From Pseudomonadota bacterium (lineage in GTDB: Bacteria; Pseudomonadota; Alphaproteobacteria; SP197): a stretch of DNA of 33,204 nt. Position 1 is the stretch's first letter. Every line of letters begins with the position of its first letter. Both the position numbers and the translations under genes were made by a program. This document shows, piece after piece, positions 6,577 through 14,544 of the stretch. Location: positions 1-33,204 of the forward strand of contig JAQCLG010000023.1 in assembly GCA_027592745.1 (NCBI GenBank), in the 5' to 3' direction. The notes beneath the pieces are model-generated. The model made no database searches. It saw only the letters and a list, made by a program, of their open reading frames with translations, and had not been told where the DNA came from.

Positions 6577-9522
6577 CTACAGCTCCTGCCTGGCGCCTTC
6601 GGGATCGTAGAAGGGCAGCTTGACGACCTTGCAGGTGACAGTGTGGCTGGTGTCGATCTTGACCCGCTTGCCTGCCATGATGCCGCTGTCGACGCGGACC
6701 TCGAAGCTGGTGCCGGGTTCGGCCTGGTCGGGCGCGACATAGGCCAGGCCGATCGCCTTCTTCAGCGTGGGCGAATAGGAGCACGAGGTGACGCGGCCGA
6801 CGATCTCGCCGTCGCGGATCACCAGATGGCACTCCTTGGGCATGGCCGGGTTCTCGCCTGCGATCTCGAAGCCGACCAGCTTGCGGTGCATGTGGTCGCG
6901 CTGGATCTCGATCGAGCGCTTGCCGATGAAGAAGGGACGCTTCTTGGCCAGCGCCCATTCCATATCGGCTTCCAGCGGGTTGGTCAGGCCGTCGGTGTCC
7001 TGGCTGACGATGATGTGGCCCTTCTCCAGGCGCAGCAGTCGCTGGCATTCGACACCGAACGGGCGGATGCCGTGGTCCTTGCCGGCCGCAATGATGGCAT
7101 CCCACAGGGCCTCGCCCGAATGGGCAGGGCAGTGGATCTCGAAGCCCAGCTCGCCGACGAAGCCGACGCGCAGCAGGCGGCAGGGGATGCCCGCGACCGT
7201 GGCCAGACGCACGCCCATGTAGGGGAAGGCGGCGGCCGAGAGATCCTCGTCGGTCAGCTTCTCCAGCACCGCGCGTGACTTCGGCCCGGCGATGTTGACG
7301 CCGCAATAGGCGCCGGTGACGTTGGTGATGTCGACCTTCAGGCGCCACTGGGCGTTCCAGAAGAGCATCTCCTTGTAGACGCCGTCGACGCCGGAGGTGG
7401 TGGCCGTGACGTAGAAGTGGTTGTCGCCGAAGCGGCAGGCCACGCCGTCGTCGGTGATGACGCCGGTCATGTCGGTCATCAGCGTGTAGCGCGCCCGCCC
7501 GACCTCCTGCTTCTTGTAGGCCCAGGTGTACATGCGCTCCATCATCTCGGCGGCATCGGGCCCGCGCAGCTCCAGGCCGCCCAGGGTCGAGACGTCGATC
7601 AGACCGACCCCGCCGCGCACCGCCGCGGCTTCCTCGCGAATGTTCTCGGCCCGCCGGCTCGCATCGCTGTAGTACTCCGGGCGGTACCACAGGCCGGCCA
7701 GCATCATCTTTCCGCCGGCCTCGACATGGCGGTTGTGCATGGCGGTGAAGCGCTTGGGTTCGAAGCTGCGGCCTGCCAGCACGCCGATCTTCTCGGCCGT
7801 GTAGGGCGGACGTTGCGTCGTCATGCCGGCTTCGTTGACCGAAAGGCCGTTGGCCCTGGCGTTGAGGCGGATGGCGTTGAGCCAGCTATGGCGTCCCTGG
7901 CTCGGCCCCATGCCGCAGGTCGAGAACCGCTTCATCAGCTCGATGTGTGCGTAACCCTCGGCGACGGCGTTGTTGAGGTCGTGGACCTGGAGGTCCTCGT
8001 CGAAGTCCACGAAGTCCTTGCCCTTGACGTGCTCGAAGATCGGCCAAGGATGGTTCTGGCCCATCTCGCCCTTGTCGTTGCGCACGTTCGGCATGGCGCC
8101 ACGGGTGAAGCCGGCGTCCTTTGCCGCAGACCATCCGGCCGCACGGCCCTGCTCGATCACGGTATCGAGCAGGAAACAGGCCGCGACCGAACCGGCCGCA
8201 TGCATGCCCTCGGGAAGCTCGCCGATCTCGAACATGGCGGTGGCGTCGTTGTAGGGGGTCTTGCCGCCGGCGTGCCAGATCAGGTTGGCGGCAGGCTGCC
8301 AGCCGATCGAACTGACGATGAGATCGCAGTCGAAGGTGTCGTGGCGCTCGGCGACGCGGCCCTGCCCGGTGATCTTGGCGATGCGCGCGCCCTCGACGCC
8401 GTTGAGGTGGGGTTTGGCGATCGCCTCGTAGACGGTGGCGCCCAGGCTGACCGGAATGCCGCGGTCGGCGACGGCGTCGGCCAGTTCGTGGTGGGGCCGC
8501 TCGCTGTTGAGATCGGCGATGGCGGCAACCTCGATGCCGGCGTCCATCATGTCGAGGGCAGCGGCATAACCATCGGCATTGCTCGTGGCGATGACGGCGC
8601 GGCTGCCGGGCTTGACGCCGTAGCGGTTGATCAGGCGCTGCACGGCCGAGCCATACATCACGCCGGGCAGGTCGTTGTTGCGGAAGACCAGCGGCTGTTC
8701 GTAGCTGCCGGTCGCCACGACCACGGCCTTGGCGCGCAGCTTAAACATGCGGTTGCCCTGGATGACGGGCAGGAAGTGGTCGGTGAACCAGCCGTTGCAG
8801 TATGCGCCCGTCAGGACGCGGATGTTGGCCTGGGCCTCGACGGCCGCGACGAGCCTGGCGCGTTCCGCATCGGCACGCTGGCCCGCGGCATCGAATCGGG
8901 CATAACTCAGCGCACCGCCCAGGTGGGGCGTTTCCTCGACCAGCACGACCTCGATGTCGGGGCTGGCCTCGGCGGCTTCCAGGGCGGCCGCAAGGCCGGC
9001 GGGTCCGCCGCCGACGACGCAGACATCGGCCCACAGGTACTGCTTGTCGAAGTAGCCATGGTGGGCGTTGACGTCGACCTTGCCGAGGCCCGCCATGCGC
9101 CGGATCATCGGCTCCCAACGCTTCCAGGCGCCGCGCGGCTTGTAGAAGGCCTTGTAGTAGAAGCCGACCGGCAGGAACTTGCCCATGCGGTCGAGGTACT
9201 GCATGCGGTCGTTCTCGAGGCTGCCCGAGACGTTCTGCGGCTCGACCACCATGCCGGCCTCGACCATGCGGGTGTCGGCCACGACATTGGGATCGTCGCC
9301 GATCTGGACCAGCGGGTTGGCGTCGTGGCCTGCCATCGAGACCGTGGCGCGGGGCCGGTGGTACTTGAACGAGCGGGAAATGATCTTCACGTCGTTGGCC
9401 ATCAGGGCCGAGGTGATGGTGTCACCCTCGAAGGCCATGTAGCGCTTGCCGTCGAAGCTGAAGTCCAGCGGCTTCGACCGGTCGATGAAATGGCCCTTGT
9501 CGGCCAGGCGGTTGCGGTTCAT
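6577..9522 (-). CDS. soxA: Sarcosine oxidase alpha subunit family protein (NAD-binding and folate-binding GcvT domains)
   Basis: At 981 residues this is the large subunit of heterotetrameric sarcosine oxidase, which oxidatively demethylates sarcosine to glycine and passes the one-carbon unit to tetrahydrofolate. Domains in order: an N-terminal 2Fe-2S-like fold without the cluster cysteines (residues 1-100, with YMAFEGDTITSALMAN), a dinucleotide-binding domain with VVGGGPAGLAAALEAAE near 169-185, a second nucleotide-binding half with VVVATGSYEQPLVFRNNDLPG, and a C-terminal GcvT-type aminomethyltransferase domain from about 600 to 960. The ATG at 9520-9522 follows the soxD stop by 6 bp, with AAGGAG inside the end of soxD. 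The true substrate may be another N-methyl amino acid, because the delta subunit is atypical. Confidence 0.92.
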   Translation of the reverse strand: MNRNRLADKGHFIDRSKPLDFSFDGKRYMAFEGDTITSALMANDVKIISRSFKYHRPRATVSMAGHDANPLVQIGDDPNVVADTRMVEAGMVVEPQNVSGSLENDRMQYLDRMGKFLPVGFYYKAFYKPRGAWKRWEPMIRRMAGLGKVDVNAHHGYFDKQYLWADVCVVGGGPAGLAAALEAAEASPDIEVVLVEETPHLGGALSYARFDAAGQRADAERARLVAAVEAQANIRVLTGAYCNGWFTDHFLPVIQGNRMFKLRAKAVVVATGSYEQPLVFRNNDLPGVMYGSAVQRLINRYGVKPGSRAVIATSNADGYAAALDMMDAGIEVAAIADLNSERPHHELADAVADRGIPVSLGATVYEAIAKPHLNGVEGARIAKITGQGRVAERHDTFDCDLIVSSIGWQPAANLIWHAGGKTPYNDATAMFEIGELPEGMHAAGSVAACFLLDTVIEQGRAAGWSAAKDAGFTRGAMPNVRNDKGEMGQNHPWPIFEHVKGKDFVDFDEDLQVHDLNNAVAEGYAHIELMKRFSTCGMGPSQGRHSWLNAIRLNARANGLSVNEAGMTTQRPPYTAEKIGVLAGRSFEPKRFTAMHNRHVEAGGKMMLAGLWYRPEYYSDASRRAENIREEAAAVRGGVGLIDVSTLGGLELRGPDAAEMMERMYTWAYKKQEVGRARYTLMTDMTGVITDDGVACRFGDNHFYVTATTSGVDGVYKEMLFWNAQWRLKVDITNVTGAYCGVNIAGPKSRAVLEKLTDEDLSAAAFPYMGVRLATVAGIPCRLLRVGFVGELGFEIHCPAHSGEALWDAIIAAGKDHGIRPFGVECQRLLRLEKGHIIVSQDTDGLTNPLEADMEWALAKKRPFFIGKRSIEIQRDHMHRKLVGFEIAGENPAMPKECHLVIRDGEIVGRVTSCSYSPTLKKAIGLAYVAPDQAEPGTSFEVRVDSGIMAGKRVKIDTSHTVTCKVVKLPFYDPEGARQEL

Positions 9523-9528
9523 CGACGG

Positions 9529-9819
9529 CTACTCCTTGTCGCCGGCTGCAAAGTCCACGCGCTCCTTGAACACCTCGGAGGCGGCGTAGGTCTTCAGGAT
9601 GGTATCGGTGCGCGTGTCGCGTTCAGCGATGAACCAGAAGGCGGTCGGGGTGTGGTACCACCACTCCTTGACGACGCCGGCCAGGTTCTCCTGCAGATAG
9701 ACGTAGTCGACCCAGGTCTCGTTGTCGCAGCCGGGAGCGGGCAGCTCCTTGACCTCGCCGCCATAGGCGAACTCGGAGATGTTGCGCGGCCCGTTGAGCG
9801 GGCATGTCATGATCTTCAT
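9529..9819 (-). CDS. soxD: Sarcosine oxidase delta subunit family protein, variant lacking two zinc ligands
   Basis: A 96-residue small subunit. In characterised tetrameric sarcosine oxidase, delta binds zinc through a CxxC near the N-terminus and a His-x3-Cys further on. Here the first motif reads CPLNG, so Cys6 is kept but the second Cys is Asn9. The second motif reads WWYHTPTAFWF: His56 is kept, but the expected Cys is Ala60. The surroundings (EFAYGGEVK, ERDTRTDTI) are otherwise typical. The ATG at 9817-9819 gives MKIMTCPLNG and lies 13 bp after the soxB stop; the frame is open slightly further but overlaps soxB. Its position between soxB and soxA confirms its identity. Confidence 0.9.
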   Translation of the reverse strand: MKIMTCPLNGPRNISEFAYGGEVKELPAPGCDNETWVDYVYLQENLAGVVKEWWYHTPTAFWFIAERDTRTDTILKTYAASEVFKERVDFAAGDKE

Positions 9820-9832
9820 CTCTCGTGTCCCC

Positions 9833-11089
9833 TCAGTGGCCGACGCTGGCCGCACCCTTTTCGCCGAGCAGCGTGAAATCGTGGAAACGCTGCAGCGCGA
9901 AGGGCTTGATCAGGTCCGGCACCTTGCCTGTGGCCAGCATCTCGGCATTGCGCTTGCCGACTACGGGCGTGGCCTTGAAACCCCAGGTGCCCCAGCCGGC
10001 GTCGATGTAGTAGTCGTCGACCGGGGTCTCGCCCATGATCGGCGCGAAATCGGGCGTCATGTCGGTCATGCCGGCCCACTGGCGCAGCAGCTTGACCTCG
10101 CCGATGAAGGGCAGCAGTTCCATCATGTGCATCATCAGGCCCTCTTTGAAATCGAGGGTCGAGCGCGTCATGTAGACGCCATAAGGGTCGGTCGAGCCGC
10201 CCATCACCAGTTCGCCGCGCGAGGACTGGCTGACATAGACGTGCAGGCTGCCCGAGACGACGATGGCGTCGAGGAAGGGCTTGAGCGGCTGGCTGACGCA
10301 GGCCTGCAGCGGGATGGTCTTGATCGGCAGCTTGAAGCCGGCCATCCGCGCGACCTCGCCCGACATGCCGGCGACGCACTGGATCACCTTGCCGGCCCTG
10401 ATCGTGCCGCGGTTGGTGTGCACGCCCGTCACCCGCCGCGGGCTGCCGTTGGCCTTGGTGATCTCCAGGCCGGTGACCTCGGTCTTCTGGTGGATCGTCG
10501 CGCCGCGCCGGGCCGCACCGGCGCCATAGCCCCAGGCCACCGCGTCGTGGCGCGCGATGGCGCCGGGCGCATGGTAGAGCGCGCCCATGATGGGATAACG
10601 CACGTCCTCGGAATAGTTGAGCTGGGGCACCATCCTCTGCAGCTCGTCGCGCATCACGAGCTCGCTCTCGATGCCCATGTGCTTGTTGACCTCGGCGCGC
10701 CAGCGCATCGTGCGGATCGCGCTGTCGGTGTGGGCCAGCGTGAAATGGCCGCGCTCCGAATACATGATGTTCATGTCGAAGTCGTTCGCCAGGTCCTTAT
10801 AGAGGGTGACGGACTCGTCGTAGAACTTCACGCCTTCGGGGGTGAGGTAGTTGGAGCGGATGATGGTGGTGTTGCGCCCCGTGTTGCCGCCGCCGACATA
10901 ACCCTTCTCCAGCACCGCGACATTGGTGATGCCCCAGTCGCGCGCCAGGTAATAGGCCGTGGCAAGGCCGTGGCCGCCACCGCCGATGATGACGACATCA
11001 TAGGAATCGCGCAGTTCGCTCGCGGCCGGCAGCGCCCGCGGCACGGGGTGGCCCTTGGAAAGGCCGAATTTCAGCAGTCCGAACGGCAT
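9833..11089 (-). CDS. soxB: Sarcosine oxidase beta subunit family protein (FAD/FMN amine oxidase)
   Basis: This 418-residue flavoprotein is the catalytic subunit of the Sox complex and carries the noncovalent FAD and covalent FMN in known enzymes. A Rossmann motif DVVIIGGGGHGLATAYYLA starts at about residue 31, followed by EKGYVGGGNTGRNTTIIRSNYL, a hallmark of SoxB. RHDAVAWGYGAGA near residues 180-192 contains the likely FMN-linked His, and DAGWGTWGFKATP lies near the C-terminus. The ATG at 11087-11089 has GGAGAG at good spacing; the frame stays open far upstream but crosses noncoding DNA. It is the first gene of soxB-soxD-soxA-soxG, and its promoter lies in 11090-11395. Confidence 0.93.
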   Translation of the reverse strand: MPFGLLKFGLSKGHPVPRALPAASELRDSYDVVIIGGGGHGLATAYYLARDWGITNVAVLEKGYVGGGNTGRNTTIIRSNYLTPEGVKFYDESVTLYKDLANDFDMNIMYSERGHFTLAHTDSAIRTMRWRAEVNKHMGIESELVMRDELQRMVPQLNYSEDVRYPIMGALYHAPGAIARHDAVAWGYGAGAARRGATIHQKTEVTGLEITKANGSPRRVTGVHTNRGTIRAGKVIQCVAGMSGEVARMAGFKLPIKTIPLQACVSQPLKPFLDAIVVSGSLHVYVSQSSRGELVMGGSTDPYGVYMTRSTLDFKEGLMMHMMELLPFIGEVKLLRQWAGMTDMTPDFAPIMGETPVDDYYIDAGWGTWGFKATPVVGKRNAEMLATGKVPDLIKPFALQRFHDFTLLGEKGAASVGH

Positions 11090-11395
11090 CGTCGCTCTCC
11101 CGGCGCGCGCGCTGGGGCAACCTAGCGCATCGCTTGATACGTCGTCACGGGCCGAGCGGATGGTTGCGCGGCCTTTTGCGGGATGTAGACCAGCGGCGCG
11201 GGCCTGTCCATGGCGTTGTGGACCTTTCAGGCCCAATTTCGGACCAAAGAAGCCCAATTGGGACCGTGCCGCCCGACCTGCCATGCTGTGGCCAAGGTCG
11301 GGGCGCAAAAAGGCCGTCTGCGAGCCTTCCGACCGGCCGCCACCCTTGCGCGGCGGACCGGGAGGCCGCAGAACAACCCGCCAAACGGGAGTCCC
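11090..11395. other. Divergent intergenic region between soxB and the TPR gene
   Basis: This 306-bp region must hold the promoters for the sox operon (leftward) and the TPR gene (rightward). The clearest structure is the spaced direct repeat at 11220-11265. No clear sigma-70 -35/-10 pair was found for either gene. GGCCTTTTGCG near 11170 and GCAAAAAGGCC near 11307 are roughly complementary but 120 bp apart and probably chance. No gene is supported. Confidence 0.6.
11220..11265. promoter_or_regulatory. 21-bp-spaced direct repeat, candidate AraC-type activator site upstream of soxB
   Basis: GGACC occurs at 11220-11224, 11241-11245 and 11261-11265, and GCCCAATT at 11231-11238 and 11252-11259. 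The block therefore repeats every 20-21 bp, two helical turns, about 130 bp upstream of soxB. The second copy contains the 10-bp palindrome CCCAATTGGG at 11253-11262. Direct half-sites 21 bp apart are the usual arrangement for AraC-family dimers. GbdR and SouR, AraC-type regulators, control betaine and sarcosine catabolism in Pseudomonas, so a related protein is a reasonable guess, but no regulator gene is adjacent. Confidence 0.5.
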
Positions 11396-12337
11396 ATGTT
11401 GCGCCGTATCGTCCTTCTCGCCACCGCCGTCTTTCTCTGGGCCGCCGCGCCGGCCATGGCCGATGTCGAAGCCGACATCAATGCGGCCTATGCCGCGGCC
11501 GACGCGGGTGATCTTGCCGAGGCCCGCCGCCTGCTCACCTTGGTCGTCGATTCGGGCGAGCTCTCGCCGGACCGCCAGGCGGTGATGCTCGAGGCGCGCG
11601 GCGTGCTGCTGGTGCTGCTCAACGAACCGGCCGCGGCGCTGGAGGATCTCGATGCCGCACTCGCCCTGGCGCCCCAGTACAGCGATGCGCTCTACAACCG
11701 GGGCCTGGCCTACATCGACCTCGGTCGCTACGACGCGGCCATCGCGGACTTCCAGGCCGTGCTGGCGCTCGAGCCGACCGCGATGGATGCGCTGGAGCGC
11801 CTGGCTGCCAGTTTCGTCGCGGCCGGCCGGCCCGAGGAGGCGATCGCGGTCTACGACCGCGCCATCGCCCTCGCGCCCGAGGACGGCATGCTGGTCTACG
11901 GCCGCGGCGATGTGCTCTACGCCGCAGGCGACCTGACCGGTGCCATCGTCGACTACAGCACCGCGATCACCATGCTGGGCGAGGAGCCCGAGCTGTTCAT
12001 CGCCCGCGGCGATGCCCGGACCGACGCGGAGGACTTCGACAACGCCCTGCTCGACTACAACAAGGCGCTGTCGCTGCGGCCCAAGTCGATCAGTGCCCTG
12101 CTCTCGCGCGGCTACATGTTCGGCAAGCAGGGATTCTTCGAGTTCGCCATCCAGGATTTCGACACGGCGATCGACCTGGAGCCGGACTTCGGCTGGGCCT
12201 ATTTCGTGCGCGGCCAGGCCCATGCCGCGGCCGGCCACGACGAGGAAGCCGAGGCCGATTTCATGCAGGCCTATGTCCTGGGCGTGGAATCGGCCCAGCT
12301 CGACGAGCGCCTGCGCGCCATGGGCGTCATCGACTGA
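11396..12337 (+). CDS. Exported tetratricopeptide repeat (TPR) protein
   Basis: A 313-residue protein with an N-terminal signal peptide (MLRRIVLLATAVFLWAAAP, cleavage probably after AMA at about residue 22) and then tandem TPR-like helical repeats to the end. Recognisable units include YNRGLAYIDLGRYDAAIADF, AASFVAAGRPEEAIAVYDRA, DYNKALSLRPKSISALLSRG and YFVRGQAHAAAGHDEEAEAD, about seven in all. The mature protein should be periplasmic and act as a protein-binding scaffold; no catalytic domain is visible. The ATG at 11396 is preceded by GGGAG; the frame is open upstream but without a signal peptide. It is divergent from soxB and unlikely to share its function. The partner is unknown. Confidence 0.82.
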   Translation: MLRRIVLLATAVFLWAAAPAMADVEADINAAYAAADAGDLAEARRLLTLVVDSGELSPDRQAVMLEARGVLLVLLNEPAAALEDLDAALALAPQYSDALYNRGLAYIDLGRYDAAIADFQAVLALEPTAMDALERLAASFVAAGRPEEAIAVYDRAIALAPEDGMLVYGRGDVLYAAGDLTGAIVDYSTAITMLGEEPELFIARGDARTDAEDFDNALLDYNKALSLRPKSISALLSRGYMFGKQGFFEFAIQDFDTAIDLEPDFGWAYFVRGQAHAAAGHDEEAEADFMQAYVLGVESAQLDERLRAMGVID

Positions 12338-12454
12338 CTAACGCTTGACCTTCACAGCGGCCCGCCCGCGCAACGTGACCCTGGCGACCATCGTGCTCGA
12401 TTCCGATGCCGGCGGGCTGTTCCCCTCGTCCACCCCTCGCCACGGTGAGACACG

Positions 12455-13159
12455 ATGATGCAGGGCCGATACGGAACCCTCGTCGTTGCGGGCGCCAGCA
12501 GCGGCATTGGTGGTGAAGTGGCCCGTGACCTGGAGCCGCGCTGCAAGCGTCTCCTGGGGGTGGGGCGTCGTGACGCCCTGGCTGGTGAATCCGTGCGCGC
12601 GGACGTCACGACGCGCGAGGGCATCGACCAGATTGTGTCCGCACTGCGGGGCGAAGCGCTCGACGCCCTGTTGTACATGGCCGGCACCTGGGAGACGGAC
12701 GCCTTCACCGGCAACTACGCCTTCGAGGACTGCAGTGACGAGGATCTGGCGCGTGTCATGGCGGTCAACCTCATAGCACCCATTCGGCTTACCCAGGCCT
12801 TGCTGCCTGCCCTGCGTCGCGCTGACAACCCGAAGGTGATCTTCATGGGCGCCCTCTCGGGCCTCGACAACTTCCCGGCTCGCGAAGTCGCCAACTCGGC
12901 CTCGAAGTTTGGTCTGCGGGGCGTCGTCCATGCCCTGCGCGAAGAGCTGCGCCCTGACCGCATCGGTGTCACGGTGATCAATCCGGGCTACGTGGGAACG
13001 CCCCATGTGCTTGAGGAACTCCAGCGTGAGGGAACATCGCCCGACGAGGCAATCCCCATGGAGGACCTGCTGCTGATCCTCGAAACCGTTCTGGCGGTCT
13101 CGCGACGCACCTGCATCAAGGAGATCCAGCTTCCCGCGATGGCGGGACGCGGCGCCTGA
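12455..13159 (+). CDS. Short-chain dehydrogenase/reductase fold protein with the catalytic Tyr replaced by Asn
   Basis: A 234-residue SDR. The cofactor motif GASSGIGG (residues 13-20), the LLYMAGTW segment corresponding to NNAG, VMAVNLIAPIRLTQ and VINPGYVGTP are all present. In the catalytic region MGALSGLDNF...VANSASKFGLRG the Lys (151) and a nearby Ser (135) remain, but the residue four before Lys, normally Tyr, is Asn147. Ordinary SDR reduction chemistry is therefore doubtful; a non-catalytic or altered role is possible. Either of two adjacent ATGs (12455, 12458) may start it; the upstream GGTGAG is weak. Its last 44 bp overlap the 3' end of the convergent transporter gene. Confidence 0.82.
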   Translation: MMQGRYGTLVVAGASSGIGGEVARDLEPRCKRLLGVGRRDALAGESVRADVTTREGIDQIVSALRGEALDALLYMAGTWETDAFTGNYAFEDCSDEDLARVMAVNLIAPIRLTQALLPALRRADNPKVIFMGALSGLDNFPAREVANSASKFGLRGVVHALREELRPDRIGVTVINPGYVGTPHVLEELQREGTSPDEAIPMEDLLLILETVLAVSRRTCIKEIQLPAMAGRGA

Positions 13160-14093
13160 ACGCGCGCCAGCGTGGCAGGCGGCCCTCCAGGGAAAGGATG
13201 GCGACAAAGACCAGGGCGGCGCCGCCGAGCTGGGTCGGGGTCAGGCGCTCGTCCAGCAGCAGCGCGGCCAGCACCAGGGTCGCCACCGGACCGACAGTGG
13301 AGATCAGCGCCGAGCGCGAGGCGCCGACCCGCCGGATGCCTTCCGTGATGGCAAGAAACGGTAACACCGAGCAGAAGAAGGCCATGGCCGCCGTCCAGCC
13401 CCAGGCCGCGCCCGAGATGTCGAGCGCCGAGAGCGGTTCGGTCGCCAGGAACTGGCCGCAGGTCCCCAGGACCGCACCGCCGACGGCGGCCAGCGCCATG
13501 CGCGCGCTGCCCAGGCGCGGCCCCAGATGCTGGTTCAGCATGTAGTAGAAGGAAAAGACGAAGGCCGAGCCGATCGCCCACAGGCCACCTTCCAGGTTCG
13601 CCAGGAACAGGTCGAGATCGGTGGCGCCCATGACCAGGACGATGCCGGCCTCCGCCCCGACCAGGGCAATCACCTGGCGTGGCGGCGGCAGGCGGCGGCT
13701 GCGGATCGCTTCCAGGATCAGGACAAAGACGGGAAAGCTGAAGAGCAGGACCCGTTCGACCGAGACGTCGATCATCGTGAGCGCGGTGAAGTCGAGCAGG
13801 CTGGCGATCCAGTAGCCGATCAGGCCGCCCACCATCGCCAGACCGAGGTCGCGCGGCGGCATCGCAAGCCTGGAAAAGCCGCCCACCAGCCAGGCCCCGA
13901 CCAGCGCCAGCATGGGGAAGGCCAACGCGTTGCGCAGCGCCAGCACGGTCACGACATCGACGCCCTCAGCGAAGACGTACTTGGCGAAGATACCCTTGAG
14001 CGCGAGCGTCAGTGCCGAAAGCAGGACACAGGCGATGCCGATCAGCTCGGACCGCCGGCGCGCCTCGGCTTCGCTGGCGGTCGTGGCGTTCAC
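13116..14093 (-). CDS. EamA/DMT-family transporter, ten transmembrane segments
   Basis: A 325-residue inner-membrane protein of the drug/metabolite transporter superfamily, with two EamA repeats of about five hydrophobic helices each (from LIGIACVLLSALTLALKGIFAKY near residue 17 to LGGAALVFVAILSLEGRL near 290-305). Members export amino acids, nucleobases or drugs; the substrate cannot be read from sequence. The start is GTG at 14091-14093, sharing GTGA with the stop of the HIT gene, so the two are translationally coupled. The tail (RRRVPPSREAGSP) overlaps the SDR gene on the other strand by 44 bp. Confidence 0.86.
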   Translation of the reverse strand: MNATTASEAEARRRSELIGIACVLLSALTLALKGIFAKYVFAEGVDVVTVLALRNALAFPMLALVGAWLVGGFSRLAMPPRDLGLAMVGGLIGYWIASLLDFTALTMIDVSVERVLLFSFPVFVLILEAIRSRRLPPPRQVIALVGAEAGIVLVMGATDLDLFLANLEGGLWAIGSAFVFSFYYMLNQHLGPRLGSARMALAAVGGAVLGTCGQFLATEPLSALDISGAAWGWTAAMAFFCSVLPFLAITEGIRRVGASRSALISTVGPVATLVLAALLLDERLTPTQLGGAALVFVAILSLEGRLPRWRAFRRRVPPSREAGSP

Positions 14094-14461
14094 GCCTCGG
14101 GAACCAGGGCGCCGAGCTTGCGCCCGCCCAGGATATGAACGTGGAAATGGGGAACGAGCTGGCCGCTGTGGCTGCCCTGGTTGGCGATCAGGCGGTGGCC
14201 GTCACCGCAGTGCTCGGCTGCCAGCGCAGCGACGGCGCGCCAGAACGCCGTGATCTCCCCGTCGCTCGCCGTGGCGTGGAAATCGCCCTGGGCAATATAG
14301 CGCCCCTTGGGGATGACGAGGATGTGGACCGGGGCCTGGGGCGCGATGTCGGGGAAGGCCAGCACGTGCTCGCTGTCGTGCAGCACCCTGGCCGGCAGCT
14401 CTCCGCGCAGGATCTTCGCGAAGATGTTGTCGTCGTCGTAGGTCTCGAGGTCGATCGCCAT
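14090..14461 (-). CDS. HIT-family nucleotide-binding hydrolase (HinT-like)
   Basis: A 123-residue histidine-triad protein. The signature HFHVHILGG is near residues 104-112, with FAKILRGELPARVLHDSEHVLAFPDIAPQAPVHILVIPKG at the N-terminal side, as in Hint purine phosphoramidases that cleave AMP-linked substrates. Length is standard and the protein should be cytoplasmic. It overlaps the transporter gene by 4 bp and would be translated first. Upstream of the ATG there is only a weak ribosome binding site (CGGAC). Confidence 0.92.
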   Translation of the reverse strand: MAIDLETYDDDNIFAKILRGELPARVLHDSEHVLAFPDIAPQAPVHILVIPKGRYIAQGDFHATASDGEITAFWRAVAALAAEHCGDGHRLIANQGSHSGQLVPHFHVHILGGRKLGALVPEA

Positions 14462-14511
14462 GGGGGAGTCCGTTCGCTGGGCCGCGGCACTATCGCGCGC
14501 CGCCTGCGCAC

Positions 14512-14534
14512 TGTCATCCTCGGGTCGAAGCCCC
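14512..14534. repeat. Possible remnant of a TGTCATCC-type interspersed repeat
   Basis: TGTCATCCTCGGG followed by TCGAAGCCCC in the gap between the HIT and aldo/keto reductase genes resembles the left end of the 131-bp element at 6421-6551 and similar alphaproteobacterial repeats. No right-hand inverted repeat remains before the next gene, so it is at most a half copy. Confidence 0.3.
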
Positions 14535-14544
14535 GCCGGAGTTC

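Noticed and set aside
7417-9876. 819-codon plus-strand open frame opposite soxA/soxD
   Set aside because: Composition is His/Val/Asp/Gly-rich without domain motifs; it mirrors the codon bias of soxA.
12338-13207. 289-codon minus-strand frame opposite the SDR
   Set aside because: The plus strand has a clear GASSGIG SDR; the opposite frame has no motif.
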